Below, piece after piece: positions 7,741-15,729 of a stretch of 64,000 bases of DNA; position 1 is the stretch's first letter, and each line of letters opens with the position of its first letter. This DNA comes from Pseudomonas antarctica. GTDB taxonomy: Bacteria > Pseudomonadota > Gammaproteobacteria > Pseudomonadales > Pseudomonadaceae. The DNA lies in NCBI RefSeq assembly GCF_001647715.1, contig NZ_CP015600.1, forward strand, positions 5,022,001 to 5,086,000. The letters run 5' to 3'. The translations under genes were made by a program, and so were the position numbers. The notes under the pieces were generated by a model. The model saw nothing but the letters and a program-made list of their open reading frames with translations. It did no database searches and was not told the DNA's origin.

Positions 7741-8952
7741 TTATTTGAGTTCGGCCAGGCGTTGCTCTAAAAAGCGTTTTTCTGGGGTTTGCTGGGTCAG
7801 TGACAGGGCTTTTTCGTACGCCTCACGGGCCTCTTCGATACGCCCCAACTGCCGACAAAACTCGCCGCGTGCCGAATACGCCAGGTGGTAATCCAGCAAC
7901 TCCCCTCGCCGCAAAATGCTGTCCACCCGCTCCAAACCGGCCAATGGCCCTTGCCACATGGCTACCGCCACGGCGCGGTTCAATTCGATTACCGGCGATG
8001 GCACAGCCCTGAGCAATACATCGTAAAGCCCGACTATCTGCGGCCAATCCGTCTCGCCGGCGCTCGGGGCTTCGGCATGTACCGCCGCAATCGCCGCTTG
8101 CAGGCAATATGGCCCAAAGCGCCTTGTGGTCAGTGCTTGCTCTACCAACGCACAGCCTTCAGCAATAAGGGACGCATCCCACAGGGCGCGGTCCTGTTCA
8201 TCCAGCAGCACCAACTCACCGCCCGCCGAAGTGCGCGCCGCTCGGCGGGATTCGTGCAGCAGCATCAGCGCCAGCAAGCCCATGACTTCAGGTTCCGGCA
8301 GCAGCGCCAGCAGCAAGCGACCGAGGCGGATGGCTTCACGCGTCAGCTCTTCCCGGGTGAGGTCCGCGCCCATGGACGCCGAATACCCCTCGTTGAACAC
8401 CAGGTAAACCACGCGCAGCACACTCTCTAAACGCTCGGGTAACTCGACCAGGGACGGCACTTGATAGGGAATCTTCGCCTCGCGGATCTTGCCCTTGGCG
8501 CGCACGATGCGTTGGGCGATGGTGGTGGGCGTGGTGAGAAAGGCGCGGGCGATTTCCTCGGTGGTGAGGTCGCAGATCTCACGCAAGGTCAACGCCGTCT
8601 GGGCGTCGGGCGCCAGTGCCGGGTGGCAGCAGGTGAAAATCAGGCGCAGGCGGTCGTCTTCCACGTCTTCCTCACTCCAGTGCGCCGCTTCCAGCGCGTC
8701 GGCCTGCTCCTGCAGCAACGGGGTAAAGCGGGCCTGTCGGCGCAGGCGGTCAATGGCTTTGAAACGGCCGGTCGACACCAACCAAGCCCGAGGATTGCTC
8801 GGCACACCGTCCTGCTGCCAGCGCTCGACCGCGACGAAGAACGCCTCGTGCAAGGCTTCTTCGGCGAGGTCGAAATCACCGAGCAGGCGAATCAGCGTGG
8901 CCAGCACGCGCCGCGATTCGCTGCGGTAAATCGCTTCAAGCTGGGGCGTCAA
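7741..8952 (-). CDS. ECF42-type RNA polymerase sigma factor with C-terminal TPR-like extension (DUF6596)
   Basis: 403 aa, far longer than ordinary ECF sigmas. Region 2 occupies about 8-75 (RVLATLIRLLGDFDLAEEAL; GVPSNPRAWLVSTGRFKAID), region 4 about 110-160 (LTLREICDLTTEEIARAF; TPTTIAQRIVRAKGKIREAK), then a roughly 230-residue helical extension (VFNEGYSASMGADLTREE; LLHESRRAAR; IELNRAVAVAMWQGP) ending in a TPR-like segment. This architecture with a neighbouring YCII/DGPF protein defines the ECF42 group, in which the extension rather than an anti-sigma is thought to control activity. It overlaps the SRPBCC gene by 4 bp and is the last gene of a four-gene operon. Degenerate copies of its 3' end lie just downstream. 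Confidence 0.93.
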   Translation of the reverse strand: MTPQLEAIYRSESRRVLATLIRLLGDFDLAEEALHEAFFVAVERWQQDGVPSNPRAWLVSTGRFKAIDRLRRQARFTPLLQEQADALEAAHWSEEDVEDDRLRLIFTCCHPALAPDAQTALTLREICDLTTEEIARAFLTTPTTIAQRIVRAKGKIREAKIPYQVPSLVELPERLESVLRVVYLVFNEGYSASMGADLTREELTREAIRLGRLLLALLPEPEVMGLLALMLLHESRRAARTSAGGELVLLDEQDRALWDASLIAEGCALVEQALTTRRFGPYCLQAAIAAVHAEAPSAGETDWPQIVGLYDVLLRAVPSPVIELNRAVAVAMWQGPLAGLERVDSILRRGELLDYHLAYSARGEFCRQLGRIEEAREAYEKALSLTQQTPEKRFLEQRLAELK

Positions 8953-9425
8953 TCGGGCATGCCTTGGGTCACCAACGTCACCAGGCGATCCAGGCTCTGG
9001 CCCCAGCCGTCATGAAAGCCCATTGCTTCGTGGGCTTGTTTGTCGGCTTCGCTCCAATGCATGGCGCGCGCGGTATAGAGGGTTTTGCCGTCGACCTCTT
9101 CGAAGGTGACTTCGGCGGTCATGAAGGGCTTGCCCGACGGAATCCACCCCGGCGCATACGCATCGGTGAACACCAGCCGGCTCGGCGCCTGGATCTCCAG
9201 GAACACGCCCTGGGTCGGGTATTCGGCGCCATCCGGCGCGCGCATCAGCGTGCGGAACACGCCGCCGACCCACAGGTTCATTTCGCACTCGGGGGTGGTC
9301 ATGCCGTGTGGGCCCCACCATTGCTGCAACAGCTCGGGGGTGGTCCAGGCGCGAAACACTTTGCTGCGGGGTGCGTCGATCAAACGGCTGATGCGCAGTT
9401 CAAATTCGGCGGGTTGGGTGTTCAT
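8949..9425 (-). CDS. SRPBCC (AHSA1-type START fold) protein
   Basis: 158 aa. It shows the AHSA1/CalC pattern: FELRISRLIDAPRSKVFRAW, TTPELLQQWWGPHGM near the N-terminus, then VFLEIQAPSRLVFTDAY and a C-terminal helix GFHDGWGQSLDRLVTLV. Such proteins form a hydrophobic ligand cavity. The ATG is 35 bp after the YCII gene, with a purine-rich GAGGTTGACCCC leader. The stop overlaps the sigma start (ATGA). Together with YCII and SnoaL-like genes it is a usual companion of ECF42 sigmas; the molecular function is not established. Confidence 0.9.
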   Translation of the reverse strand: MNTQPAEFELRISRLIDAPRSKVFRAWTTPELLQQWWGPHGMTTPECEMNLWVGGVFRTLMRAPDGAEYPTQGVFLEIQAPSRLVFTDAYAPGWIPSGKPFMTAEVTFEEVDGKTLYTARAMHWSEADKQAHEAMGFHDGWGQSLDRLVTLVTQGMPD

Positions 9426-9460
9426 GGGGTCAACCTCCTCACGTCTTTTGGTTGTTGTCG

Positions 9461-9805
9461 TCAGAGATTCAATTCGCGCACCGGGCGCACTTCCACACTG
9501 CCGACCCTGGCCGCCGGAATGCCGCCGGCCACCTGGATCGCTTCATTCAAGTCCTTGGCCTCGATCAGGTAAAACCCGGCGAGCTGCTCCTTGGTTTCGG
9601 CAAACGGCCCGTCGGTGATCGACAGCTTGCCATTGCGCCTGCGCACGGTGGTGGCGGTGCTGACCGACTCCAGCGGCTCGGCGGCAAGCATCCGCCCGCT
9701 GGCCTGGATAGCCTGGGCATAGGCGAAACATTCCGGGTCTTCGGGGCTGTCCGGCGAGGTGTGCAGCACCTGTTCGTTGCTGTAAATCAGGCAGAGGTAT
9801 TTCAT
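9461..9805 (-). CDS. YCII-related / DGPF-domain protein
   Basis: 114 aa. It starts MKYLCLIYSNEQ with GGAG 8 bases upstream; a longer start 9 codons earlier lacks a ribosome site. Motif ITDGPFAETKEQLAGFYLIE contains the DGPF signature that names the family, and AKDLNEAIQVAGGIPAARVG is the conserved tail. DGPF proteins are the hallmark neighbours of ECF42 sigma factors. It lies in the operon between the SnoaL-like and SRPBCC genes. Biochemical role unknown; the fold resembles the YciI family. Confidence 0.92.
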   Translation of the reverse strand: MKYLCLIYSNEQVLHTSPDSPEDPECFAYAQAIQASGRMLAAEPLESVSTATTVRRRNGKLSITDGPFAETKEQLAGFYLIEAKDLNEAIQVAGGIPAARVGSVEVRPVRELNL

Positions 9806-9847
9806 GGCTGTCTCCGTTTTCGGCTTATCCACTATAGTTCCCGGCGA

Positions 9848-10258
9848 TCAGGGTTCCAGCGAGAACAGTGCGGTACCACTTTCCATATCGAAAGGTGCCG
9901 ACCAATGCTCATGCACCACACGCCATTGGCCGTTGATTCGCTGGTAACCGGCAGTCACGCGCATCCAGCACGCCTTCACGACACCGTCCGGCCCGGCCCC
10001 GCCGCAATGCGCCAGCCAGTGGGCAAACGCGCTGTCCGGCGCCTCCACCACATGAAACTCGAAAATACCGGGCCCGGGGCAATGCTTCATGCATTCGTCC
10101 CAGTGCGCGCGGTAGGCGGCCTTGCCCTTGAATTGCAGCGCGGTAACGGCGTCGAACGAGACGATATCATCGGCGTAAAAGCTGACAATTTTGTCGATAT
10201 CTCGGGCAAGCACGGCGTGCTTCCATTGATCGATCAGGGTGTTGATTGCGGTGCTCAT
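9848..10258 (-). CDS. SnoaL-like / NTF2-fold protein (YybH type)
   Basis: 136 aa. The start MSTAINTLIDQWKHAVLARD is preceded by AGGAG. The pattern KIVSFYADDIVSFDAVTALQ, FKGKAAYRAHWDEC and GQWRVVHEHWSAPFD is typical of SnoaL-like ketosteroid-isomerase-fold proteins. It is the first gene of the leftward ECF42 operon (42 bp to the YCII gene), so the operon promoter should lie in 10259-10406, shared with the divergent GNAT gene. No catalytic claim can be made. Confidence 0.88.
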   Translation of the reverse strand: MSTAINTLIDQWKHAVLARDIDKIVSFYADDIVSFDAVTALQFKGKAAYRAHWDECMKHCPGPGIFEFHVVEAPDSAFAHWLAHCGGAGPDGVVKACWMRVTAGYQRINGQWRVVHEHWSAPFDMESGTALFSLEP

Positions 10259-10406
10259 GGCGATACTCCTGGGGGTTGGAAAATCACAAGGGACACCCTT
10301 AGTCGAATGCCTCATCCGCCGATCGACAGCCCATTGAAAAATAATTTCGCCCCCGGCAAAGCCGCTAGAATCCACGCTTCTTTGTAGGATTTCGGATGCG
10401 CCCCCG

Positions 10407-10919
10407 ATGGAAACCCGCCTCGTCCCCTATGAGACGCTGAGTCTTGTGCAAAAACAGCAACTCGACACACTGCAAGTGCATCCCGCGCAACTGGCGTTCT
10501 CCGGTGATATCTACTGCGCGCTGAACAGCCTGCTGGTCAATCCCAACCCTGCGGCTATCAAAGGTTTCGCCCTGCTCGCCGATGAACTGCCCGTGGCGTT
10601 CCTGCTGCTTAAACGCCCGCCTTGCCTGCCCCATTGGGCAAGTGAACACAGCGCCACGCTGCATGCGTTGCAGGTGGACCGACAGCAGCAAGGGCGTGGG
10701 TTCGGCAAAGCGTGTTTGCAGGCGCTGCCGGCGGTGGCGAAGCAGGCATGGCCGCAAATCAAGGGATTGGAGTTGTCGGTGGACGCCGACAATGTGGCGG
10801 CAATGGGCTTGTATTTGGCCGCCGGTTGGGTGGACAGCGGCGAGGCCTATAAGGGCCGTATCGGCTATGAGCGCAGGTTGAGCTGGGTCTTCAACCCACA
10901 CGCGCCTGATACCCGCTAA
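10407..10919 (+). CDS. GNAT-family N-acetyltransferase
   Basis: 170 aa. The acetyl-CoA binding loop appears as VDRQQQGRGFGKACLQAL (about 91-108), matching Q/RxxGxG/A, followed by LELSVDADNVAAMGLYLAAG, the motif B region with the usual DxxNxxAxxLYxxxGW pattern. No acceptor can be inferred. It is divergent from the ECF42 operon and convergent with the AAC(6')-like gene, with a long inverted repeat between the two stops. Confidence 0.88.
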   Translation: METRLVPYETLSLVQKQQLDTLQVHPAQLAFSGDIYCALNSLLVNPNPAAIKGFALLADELPVAFLLLKRPPCLPHWASEHSATLHALQVDRQQQGRGFGKACLQALPAVAKQAWPQIKGLELSVDADNVAAMGLYLAAGWVDSGEAYKGRIGYERRLSWVFNPHAPDTR

Positions 10920-10920
10920 A

Positions 10921-10967
10921 TGTCACGTAAACACACCGATTGAAGCCCATTTCATGTTTACGTGACA
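10921..10967. repeat. 13-bp perfect inverted repeat between convergent genes
   Basis: TGTCACGTAAACA at 10921-10933 and its exact complement TGTTTACGTGACA at 10955-10967, separated by 21 bp. It begins 2 bp after the GNAT stop. Neither side has a T-tract and the arms are not GC-rich, so it is not a standard terminator; it may be a protein site or a weak hairpin. Confidence 0.6.
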
Positions 10968-10971
10968 GGGG

Positions 10972-11424
10972 TTAATGCTTGAGTGTCGCCAGGGGTTTCA
11001 AGAAATACACCACGCGCTCGGTTTCGGCAAAGCCCAGGGCTTCATGCATGGCGTGGCTGGCGTGGTTGTCCAACAACGCGTCGGACGCCAGTTCGGCGCA
11101 GTTCATGTCCCTGGCCCACTGTTCAACACCCGCGACCAACTGGCGTGCGATGCCTTGGTTACGGCTGCCGGGCGCAACAAACAGCCCTTCAAGAAACGCC
11201 ACCGGCGAGGTGCTGGTGCCATTCACATAGTCCTCGCGAATCGAGGCTTCGGCGAAACCTTGGGTTTGGCCGTTGGCATCAACGCACGTGAGGACCAAGT
11301 AACGATGCGGCGCGTTGAGCATCGACAGTGTGTCGCGCTCATTGTCCGCTGCCGAACCCGGCCACAGGGCTTCGCGCAAAGGTAGCCAGCCAGCATGGTC
11401 GAGCCAGGTGCAGCGCTTGATCAT
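10972..11424 (-). CDS. Aminoglycoside 6'-N-acetyltransferase-like GNAT protein (AAC(6')-I type)
   Basis: 150 aa, starting MIKRCTWLDHAGWLPLREAL. It follows the chromosomal AAC(6')-I family along its whole length: LREALWPGS near the N-terminus, FAEASIREDYVNG, SPVAFLEGLFVAPGSRNQGI (acetyl-CoA loop RNQGIARQL), AELASDALLDNHASHAMHEA and LGFAETERVVYFLK. These blocks correspond closely to what I recall of Salmonella AAC(6')-Iaa. It would transfer acetyl from acetyl-CoA to the 6' amine of aminoglycosides, but many chromosomal members are cryptic or serve other substrates. Nothing in the context suggests mobility. Confidence 0.85.
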   Translation of the reverse strand: MIKRCTWLDHAGWLPLREALWPGSAADNERDTLSMLNAPHRYLVLTCVDANGQTQGFAEASIREDYVNGTSTSPVAFLEGLFVAPGSRNQGIARQLVAGVEQWARDMNCAELASDALLDNHASHAMHEALGFAETERVVYFLKPLATLKH

Positions 11425-11481
11425 CGGAGTAACACTCGCAAAGCAATTGGCCGAACAGCATAAAACATCTTCGGGCAAGGT

Positions 11482-11964
11482 TCAGGCCTTGGCCTCGACC
11501 GGCAACCAGATTTCCACACTGCCCGTGCCCTTGCGCACATCAAAATCCGCGCTGTAGCGCTCGAAATCCGCCCCGGCGACCTTGTAGGCGGAGTGTGGCA
11601 ACCACTCGAACATGATCCGCTCGTACGTCTGCTCCAGTGCTTGCACCGGCCCGTAGTGCGGGAACACTGCGTAGTGATGCGCAGGAATTTCGACGAACTC
11701 GAAGTTTCTCGGCACATCGCCTTTGCTCGGCACTTCAACCCCGGCCATGTAATCGAATTCGCCGTGATTGGGGTTATGGCAAACCCCATAGGTCATGCCG
11801 TCGACGTTACGCTTGATCTCTTTGAAGCAGGTATCAAACAACTCCCACAATTTGGGAATATCACCCACGGTGGCCTTCGAATAACGCCCTTTAACGCCCG
11901 CGATCACCATGGCCTTGCCGTCTTCCATGCGTGGCTGCAACGGTTGTGTTGTTTGCTGATCCAT
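11482..11964 (-). CDS. GyrI-like small-molecule-binding domain protein (AraC effector-binding fold)
   Basis: 160 aa. The start MDQQTTQPLQPRMEDGKAMV is preceded by AAGGAG; an upstream in-frame ATG would add 31 unconserved residues. Hallmarks of the GyrI/Rob C-terminal fold are VIAGVKGRYSKATVGDIPKL, YGVCHNPNHGEFDYMAGVEV, FEFVEIPAHHYAVFPHYGPV and a C-terminal VEIWLPVEA strand. There is no DNA-binding domain. It could bind small molecules or protect gyrase as GyrI does; function unproven. It lies 57 bp upstream of the AAC(6')-like gene on the same strand. Confidence 0.85.
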   Translation of the reverse strand: MDQQTTQPLQPRMEDGKAMVIAGVKGRYSKATVGDIPKLWELFDTCFKEIKRNVDGMTYGVCHNPNHGEFDYMAGVEVPSKGDVPRNFEFVEIPAHHYAVFPHYGPVQALEQTYERIMFEWLPHSAYKVAGADFERYSADFDVRKGTGSVEIWLPVEAKA

Positions 11965-12160
11965 CTGAACAGTCTCCTTCTTATGAGGGAACAAACCCGC
12001 ATCGAGTATAGGGGCATATCCGCGCTGTGCCCCAAGCAGAAATTTTTCCTGCGCCATCTGGACAACTGGCCACTATCGACCGTATTGTCTGCCCCGCAGG
12101 CCACCGCAGTGGCCGACGTCGCTCGGACGGTTCCGGGCGCTTACGTACCTCGAGGCAACA

Positions 12161-13372
12161 ATGGCAGACCAAGGTTCGCCGCGCCGCTTTGCGCGCATAG
12201 ATCGACTCCCCCCTTACGTTTTTAATATCACTGCCGAGCTGAAGATGGCTGCGCGTCGGCGCGGCGAAGACATCATCGACTTGAGCATGGGTAACCCTGA
12301 CGGCGCCACTCCACCGCACATCGTGGAAAAAATGGTCACCGTCGCCCAGCGTGAAGACACCCACGGCTACTCCACCTCCAAAGGCATTCCGCGTCTGCGC
12401 CGAGCGATTTCGCGCTGGTACAAAGACCGCTATGCAGTGGACATCGACCCGGAAACCGAAGCCATCGTGACCATCGGTTCCAAGGAAGGCCTGGCGCACT
12501 TGATGCTGGCCACCCTGGACCAGGGCGACACCGTGCTGGTGCCCAACCCGAGCTACCCGATTCACATCTACGGTGCCGTGATTGCCGGCGCCCAGGTGCG
12601 CTCGGTGCCGCTGATTCCCGGCGTGGACTTTTTCGCTGAGCTGGAGCGCGCCATTCGCGGCTCGATCCCCAAGCCGAAGATGATGATTCTGGGCTTCCCG
12701 TCCAACCCCACTGCGCAGTGCGTGGAGCTGGATTTCTTCGAACGGGTGATCGCCCTCGCCAAGCAATACGACGTGCTGGTGGTGCATGACCTGGCCTACG
12801 CCGACATCGTCTACGACGGCTGGGAAGCCCCGTCGATCATGCAAGTACCCGGCGCCAAGGACATTGCGGTGGAGTTTTTCACCCTGTCCAAGAGCTACAA
12901 CATGGCCGGCTGGCGTATTGGTTTCATGGTCGGCAACCCGGAGCTGGTCAACGCCCTGGCACGGATCAAGAGTTACCACGACTACGGCACCTTCACCCCA
13001 CTGCAAGTGGCGGCGATTGCGGCGCTGGAAGGCGATCAGCAGTGCGTGAAAGACATCGCCGAGCAGTACCGCCAACGCCGTAACGTGCTGGTCAAAGGCC
13101 TGCATGAGCTGGGCTGGATGGTTGAGAATCCGAAGGCGTCGATGTACGTCTGGGCGAAGATCCCCGAGGCGTATGCCGCCATGGGCTCGCTGGAATTTGC
13201 CAAGAAACTGCTGCTGGAGGCGAAGGTGTGTGTGTCGCCGGGGATCGGGTTTGGTGAGTACGGTGACGACCATGTGCGCTTTGCGCTGATCGAGAACCAG
13301 GACCGGATTCGCCAGGCGGTGCGCGGTATTCGCGGGATGTTCCGGGCGGATGGCCTAGTGACTAAAGCCTGA
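12161..13372 (+). CDS. alaC: Alanine transaminase AlaC (class I/II PLP aminotransferase)
   Basis: 403 aa. Class I fold with substrate and cofactor motifs [62 protein letters not shown] and the PLP lysine in [19 protein letters not shown] (Lys about 244). This pattern and length match AlaC (YfdZ), which makes alanine from pyruvate using glutamate. The start is at [20 protein letters not shown] with GAGG upstream. Cytosolic. It stands alone between the GyrI-like gene and a REPIN; no operon partner is visible. Confidence 0.9.
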   Translation: MADQGSPRRFARIDRLPPYVFNITAELKMAARRRGEDIIDLSMGNPDGATPPHIVEKMVTVAQREDTHGYSTSKGIPRLRRAISRWYKDRYAVDIDPETEAIVTIGSKEGLAHLMLATLDQGDTVLVPNPSYPIHIYGAVIAGAQVRSVPLIPGVDFFAELERAIRGSIPKPKMMILGFPSNPTAQCVELDFFERVIALAKQYDVLVVHDLAYADIVYDGWEAPSIMQVPGAKDIAVEFFTLSKSYNMAGWRIGFMVGNPELVNALARIKSYHDYGTFTPLQVAAIAALEGDQQCVKDIAEQYRQRRNVLVKGLHELGWMVENPKASMYVWAKIPEAYAAMGSLEFAKKLLLEAKVCVSPGIGFGEYGDDHVRFALIENQDRIRQAVRGIRGMFRADGLVTKA

Positions 13373-13403
13373 CCCGATCCAGCAGTAGAAATACGCTAAA
13401 GAA

Positions 13404-13496
13404 ATGTGGGAGGGGGCTTGCTCCCGATAGCAGTGGGTCAGTCACCAGACGCGGTGACTGACACTCAGCAATCGGGAGCAAGCCCCCTCCCACATT
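13404..13496. repeat. REPIN between alaC and gntT
   Basis: TGTGGGAGGGGGCTTGCTCC with its inverted partner GGAGCAAGCCCCCTCCCACA; the inner segment CAGTGGGTCAGTCACC..GGTGACTGACACT also pairs. It belongs to the GGGGG variant of the REP family, differing from the GCGGG variant elsewhere in the window. Confidence 0.92.
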
Positions 13497-13533
13497 TGGA
13501 TTGGGTTTTCACCCCCGTTTCAGGGTGTGCCTG

Positions 13534-14886
13534 TCAGACCACCATCGACAGCAACATAATAAAGATCAACGCCACCACCGACAGAATGGTTTCCATCGCC
13601 GTCCAGGTCTTGAAGGTCTCGGCCACGGTCATGTTGAAGTACTGCTTCACCAGCCAGAACCCTGCATCGTTGACGTGAGACAACACCAACGACCCCGCCC
13701 CCGTCGCCAACACCAGCAGCTCACGGTTCACACCCGGAATCATGCCCACCACCGGCACCACAATCCCCGCGCCGGTAATGGTCGCCACGGTCGCAGAACC
13801 GGTGGCCACGCGAATCACCGCCGCCACCAGCCACGCCAGCAGGATCGGGTTGATCTGCGCGTTCACGGCCATGTGGCCAATCACATCACCCACGCCGCTG
13901 GTGACCAGCATTTGCTTGAAGCCACCGCCGGCGCCAATGATCAGGATGATCGCCGCAGTCGGTGCCAGGCTCGCGTCGAGCAGCTTGAGAATTTGCTTGG
14001 AATGAATGCCCTGGCGATGGCCAAAGGTGTACAGCGACAGCAGCAGAGCCAGCAGCAACGCGGTGATCGGGTGGCCGATCATGTCCATCCAGTTACGGAT
14101 GGCGTGGCCGTCCGGCAGCGCGACGTCAGCAAAGGTTTTGAGCAGCATCAGGAACACCGGCAGCAGCACGGTGATCAGGGTGATGCTGAAGCTCGGCAAG
14201 GTTTTCGACTCTGGCTCACGGGCCAGTTGGTCGACCAGTTCCTGGGACGGGTTGCCCGGGATGTACTTGGCGATAAACGTGCCGAAGATCGGGCCGGCAA
14301 TGATGGCTGTCGGCAGCGCGACGATCAGGCCGTACAGGATGGTTTTGCCGATGTCCGCGCCAAACACGCCGATGGCCAGCAGCGGGCCCGGGTGCGGTGG
14401 CACCAGGCCGTGCACTGCCGACAGGCCGGCGAGCAACGGGATGCCGGTTTTGATCAGCGACACACCCGTGCGACGCGCGACGATAAACACCAGCGGGATC
14501 AGCAGCACAAAGCCGATCTCGAAGAACAGCGGGATGCCCACCAGGAACGCGGCAAACATCATGGCCCACTGGACTTTCTCTTTGCCGAAGGCGCGGATCA
14601 AGGTCTGCGCGATCTGATCGGCGCCGCCGGATTCGGCCATCATCTTGCCGAGCATCGTGCCCAGCGCGAGGATGATGCCGACAAAGCCGAGCACCCCGCC
14701 GAAGCCGTCCTGGAACGCCTTGATGATCTTGTCCACGGGCATGCCCGAGGTCAGGCCGAGAAAACCGGCCGCGATGATCAGTGCAATGAACGGGTGCACC
14801 TTGAACTTGGTGATCAAAAAGATCAGCCCGATGATAGTGACCACTGCATCTAGCAGCAGGTAGGACTCGTGGGACATGCCAAACAT
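13534..14886 (-). CDS. gntT: Gluconate:H+ symporter, GntP family
   Basis: 450 aa with about 12-14 membrane segments. Family blocks are FKVHPFIALIIAAGFLGLTS near the N-terminus, GFGGVLGFVGIILALGTMLG, FFEIGFVLLIPLVFIVARR, LLAGLSAVHGLVPPHPGPLL (the strongly conserved VPPHPGP) and DAGFWLVKQYFNMTVAETFK near the C-terminus. It imports gluconate across the inner membrane. It lies downstream of gntK with 83 bp between, and that spacer holds a GntR-like operator, so it can be expressed from its own promoter as well as with gntK. Named by family and context; GntT versus GntU subtype is not resolved. Confidence 0.93.
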   Translation of the reverse strand: MFGMSHESYLLLDAVVTIIGLIFLITKFKVHPFIALIIAAGFLGLTSGMPVDKIIKAFQDGFGGVLGFVGIILALGTMLGKMMAESGGADQIAQTLIRAFGKEKVQWAMMFAAFLVGIPLFFEIGFVLLIPLVFIVARRTGVSLIKTGIPLLAGLSAVHGLVPPHPGPLLAIGVFGADIGKTILYGLIVALPTAIIAGPIFGTFIAKYIPGNPSQELVDQLAREPESKTLPSFSITLITVLLPVFLMLLKTFADVALPDGHAIRNWMDMIGHPITALLLALLLSLYTFGHRQGIHSKQILKLLDASLAPTAAIILIIGAGGGFKQMLVTSGVGDVIGHMAVNAQINPILLAWLVAAVIRVATGSATVATITGAGIVVPVVGMIPGVNRELLVLATGAGSLVLSHVNDAGFWLVKQYFNMTVAETFKTWTAMETILSVVALIFIMLLSMVV

Positions 14887-14943
14887 GGGGGGTCTCTCCT
14901 GTTTGTTGTTGTTATTAAAGCGGGTATTGAATTTCTCGCCGGG

Positions 14944-14958
14944 GATAGCGCTATCTTT
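14944..14958. promoter_or_regulatory. GntR-type operator upstream of gntT
   Basis: GATAGCGCTATC palindrome followed by TTT. It shares AGCGCTA-N-CTT with the two sites around gntR and partially matches the GntR consensus I recall from P. aeruginosa (AC-N-AAG-N-TAGCGCT on the other strand). Confidence 0.65.
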
Positions 14959-14969
14959 CCGGCAAAAAA

Positions 14970-15503
14970 TCAGTGGGTTGGTTCAAAGCCGTGTTGCAGC
15001 CACCAGGCGTTGGTTTGCTCGGCCAGGTCCTGGATGCTGTCTTCGCTGGCGTTGAGCGCCAGGGTCAGCGGCTCGCCCACGGGCGATTCAAGGGTGGCGA
15101 ACTGGCTGTCGATGAGGCTTGCCGGCATGAAATGGCCGGGGCGATGGGACACACGGTCGGCGGCGACTTCACGGGTCAGCTCCAGAAATACAAAGCCCAG
15201 GCCCGGCGCGGCTTCGCGCAGGTGGTCGCGGTATTTCTTCTTGAGGGCCGAACAGGTGAGCACGGGGTGTTCGCCGGCCTTCAGCGCGCGGCGCAGTTCA
15301 TCGCACAGGATGTCGAGCCAGCCGGCGCGGTCGTCGTCGTTGAGGGGGTGGCCGGCGCTCATCTTTTCGATGTTCGCGGCAGGGTGAAAGCTGTCGCCTT
15401 CAATGGCGGTGGCGCCGTTCAGGAGGCACAAGGCTTCGCTGACGCTGGACTTGCCACAGCCGGAAACACCCATGATGACCAGGGCGGTAACAGGTTGACT
15501 CAT
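14970..15503 (-). CDS. gntK: Gluconokinase GntK
   Basis: 177 aa, the normal length for the GntK family. Walker A GVSGCGKSS at 12-20; other family blocks are AIEGDSFHPAANIEKMSAG, PLNDDDRAGWLDILCDELRR, LTCSALKKKYRDHLREA and GFVFLELTREVAADRVSHR. It phosphorylates gluconate to 6-phosphogluconate, the entry to the Entner-Doudoroff pathway. The start is the ATG at MSQPVTALVIMGV, close behind a GntR-type operator and divergent from gntR. It is the first gene of the gluconate module. Confidence 0.96.
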   Translation of the reverse strand: MSQPVTALVIMGVSGCGKSSVSEALCLLNGATAIEGDSFHPAANIEKMSAGHPLNDDDRAGWLDILCDELRRALKAGEHPVLTCSALKKKYRDHLREAAPGLGFVFLELTREVAADRVSHRPGHFMPASLIDSQFATLESPVGEPLTLALNASEDSIQDLAEQTNAWWLQHGFEPTH

Positions 15504-15520
15504 GAAACACCTCAGGACGC

Positions 15521-15539
15521 AGATAGCGCTACCTTCGCA
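15521..15539. promoter_or_regulatory. GntR-type operator upstream of gntK
   Basis: AGATAGCGCTACCTTCGCA, sharing AGCGCTACCTT exactly with the site at 15684. It lies 18 bp upstream of the gntK start codon, where a bound repressor would block transcription or early elongation. Confidence 0.7.
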
Positions 15540-15683
15540 CGCTGTAAGGCTAGTGCAAAAACAGGCTTTTCCCGCGCCGACTTGTCTTTTTTTATGGAGT
15601 GACGCGTGCATCCTCGCCAAACGGCTTACACAAGAACAGACCGGATCAGGCAACCCAATGTTCAAGCATTTGCAGCCTTTTGG

Positions 15684-15703
15684 AGACAGCGCTACCTTAG
15701 TGC
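15684..15703. promoter_or_regulatory. GntR-type operator upstream of gntR
   Basis: AGACAGCGCTACCTTAGTGC: AGCGCTA-C-CTT-A-GT fits fully the recalled P. aeruginosa GntR consensus read on this strand. It lies 27 bp before the gntR start, which suggests autoregulation. Confidence 0.72.
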
Positions 15704-15729
15704 CTCGATTTTTGTTTGGCAACCGCCTG

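Noticed and set aside
10921..10967. Rho-independent terminator
   Set aside because: A 21-bp loop, AT-containing arms and no T-run; kept only as an inverted repeat.
13501..14853. A 450-codon open frame antisense to gntT
   Set aside because: Low-complexity Gln/His/Arg-rich product; gntT on the other strand is a full GntP family protein.
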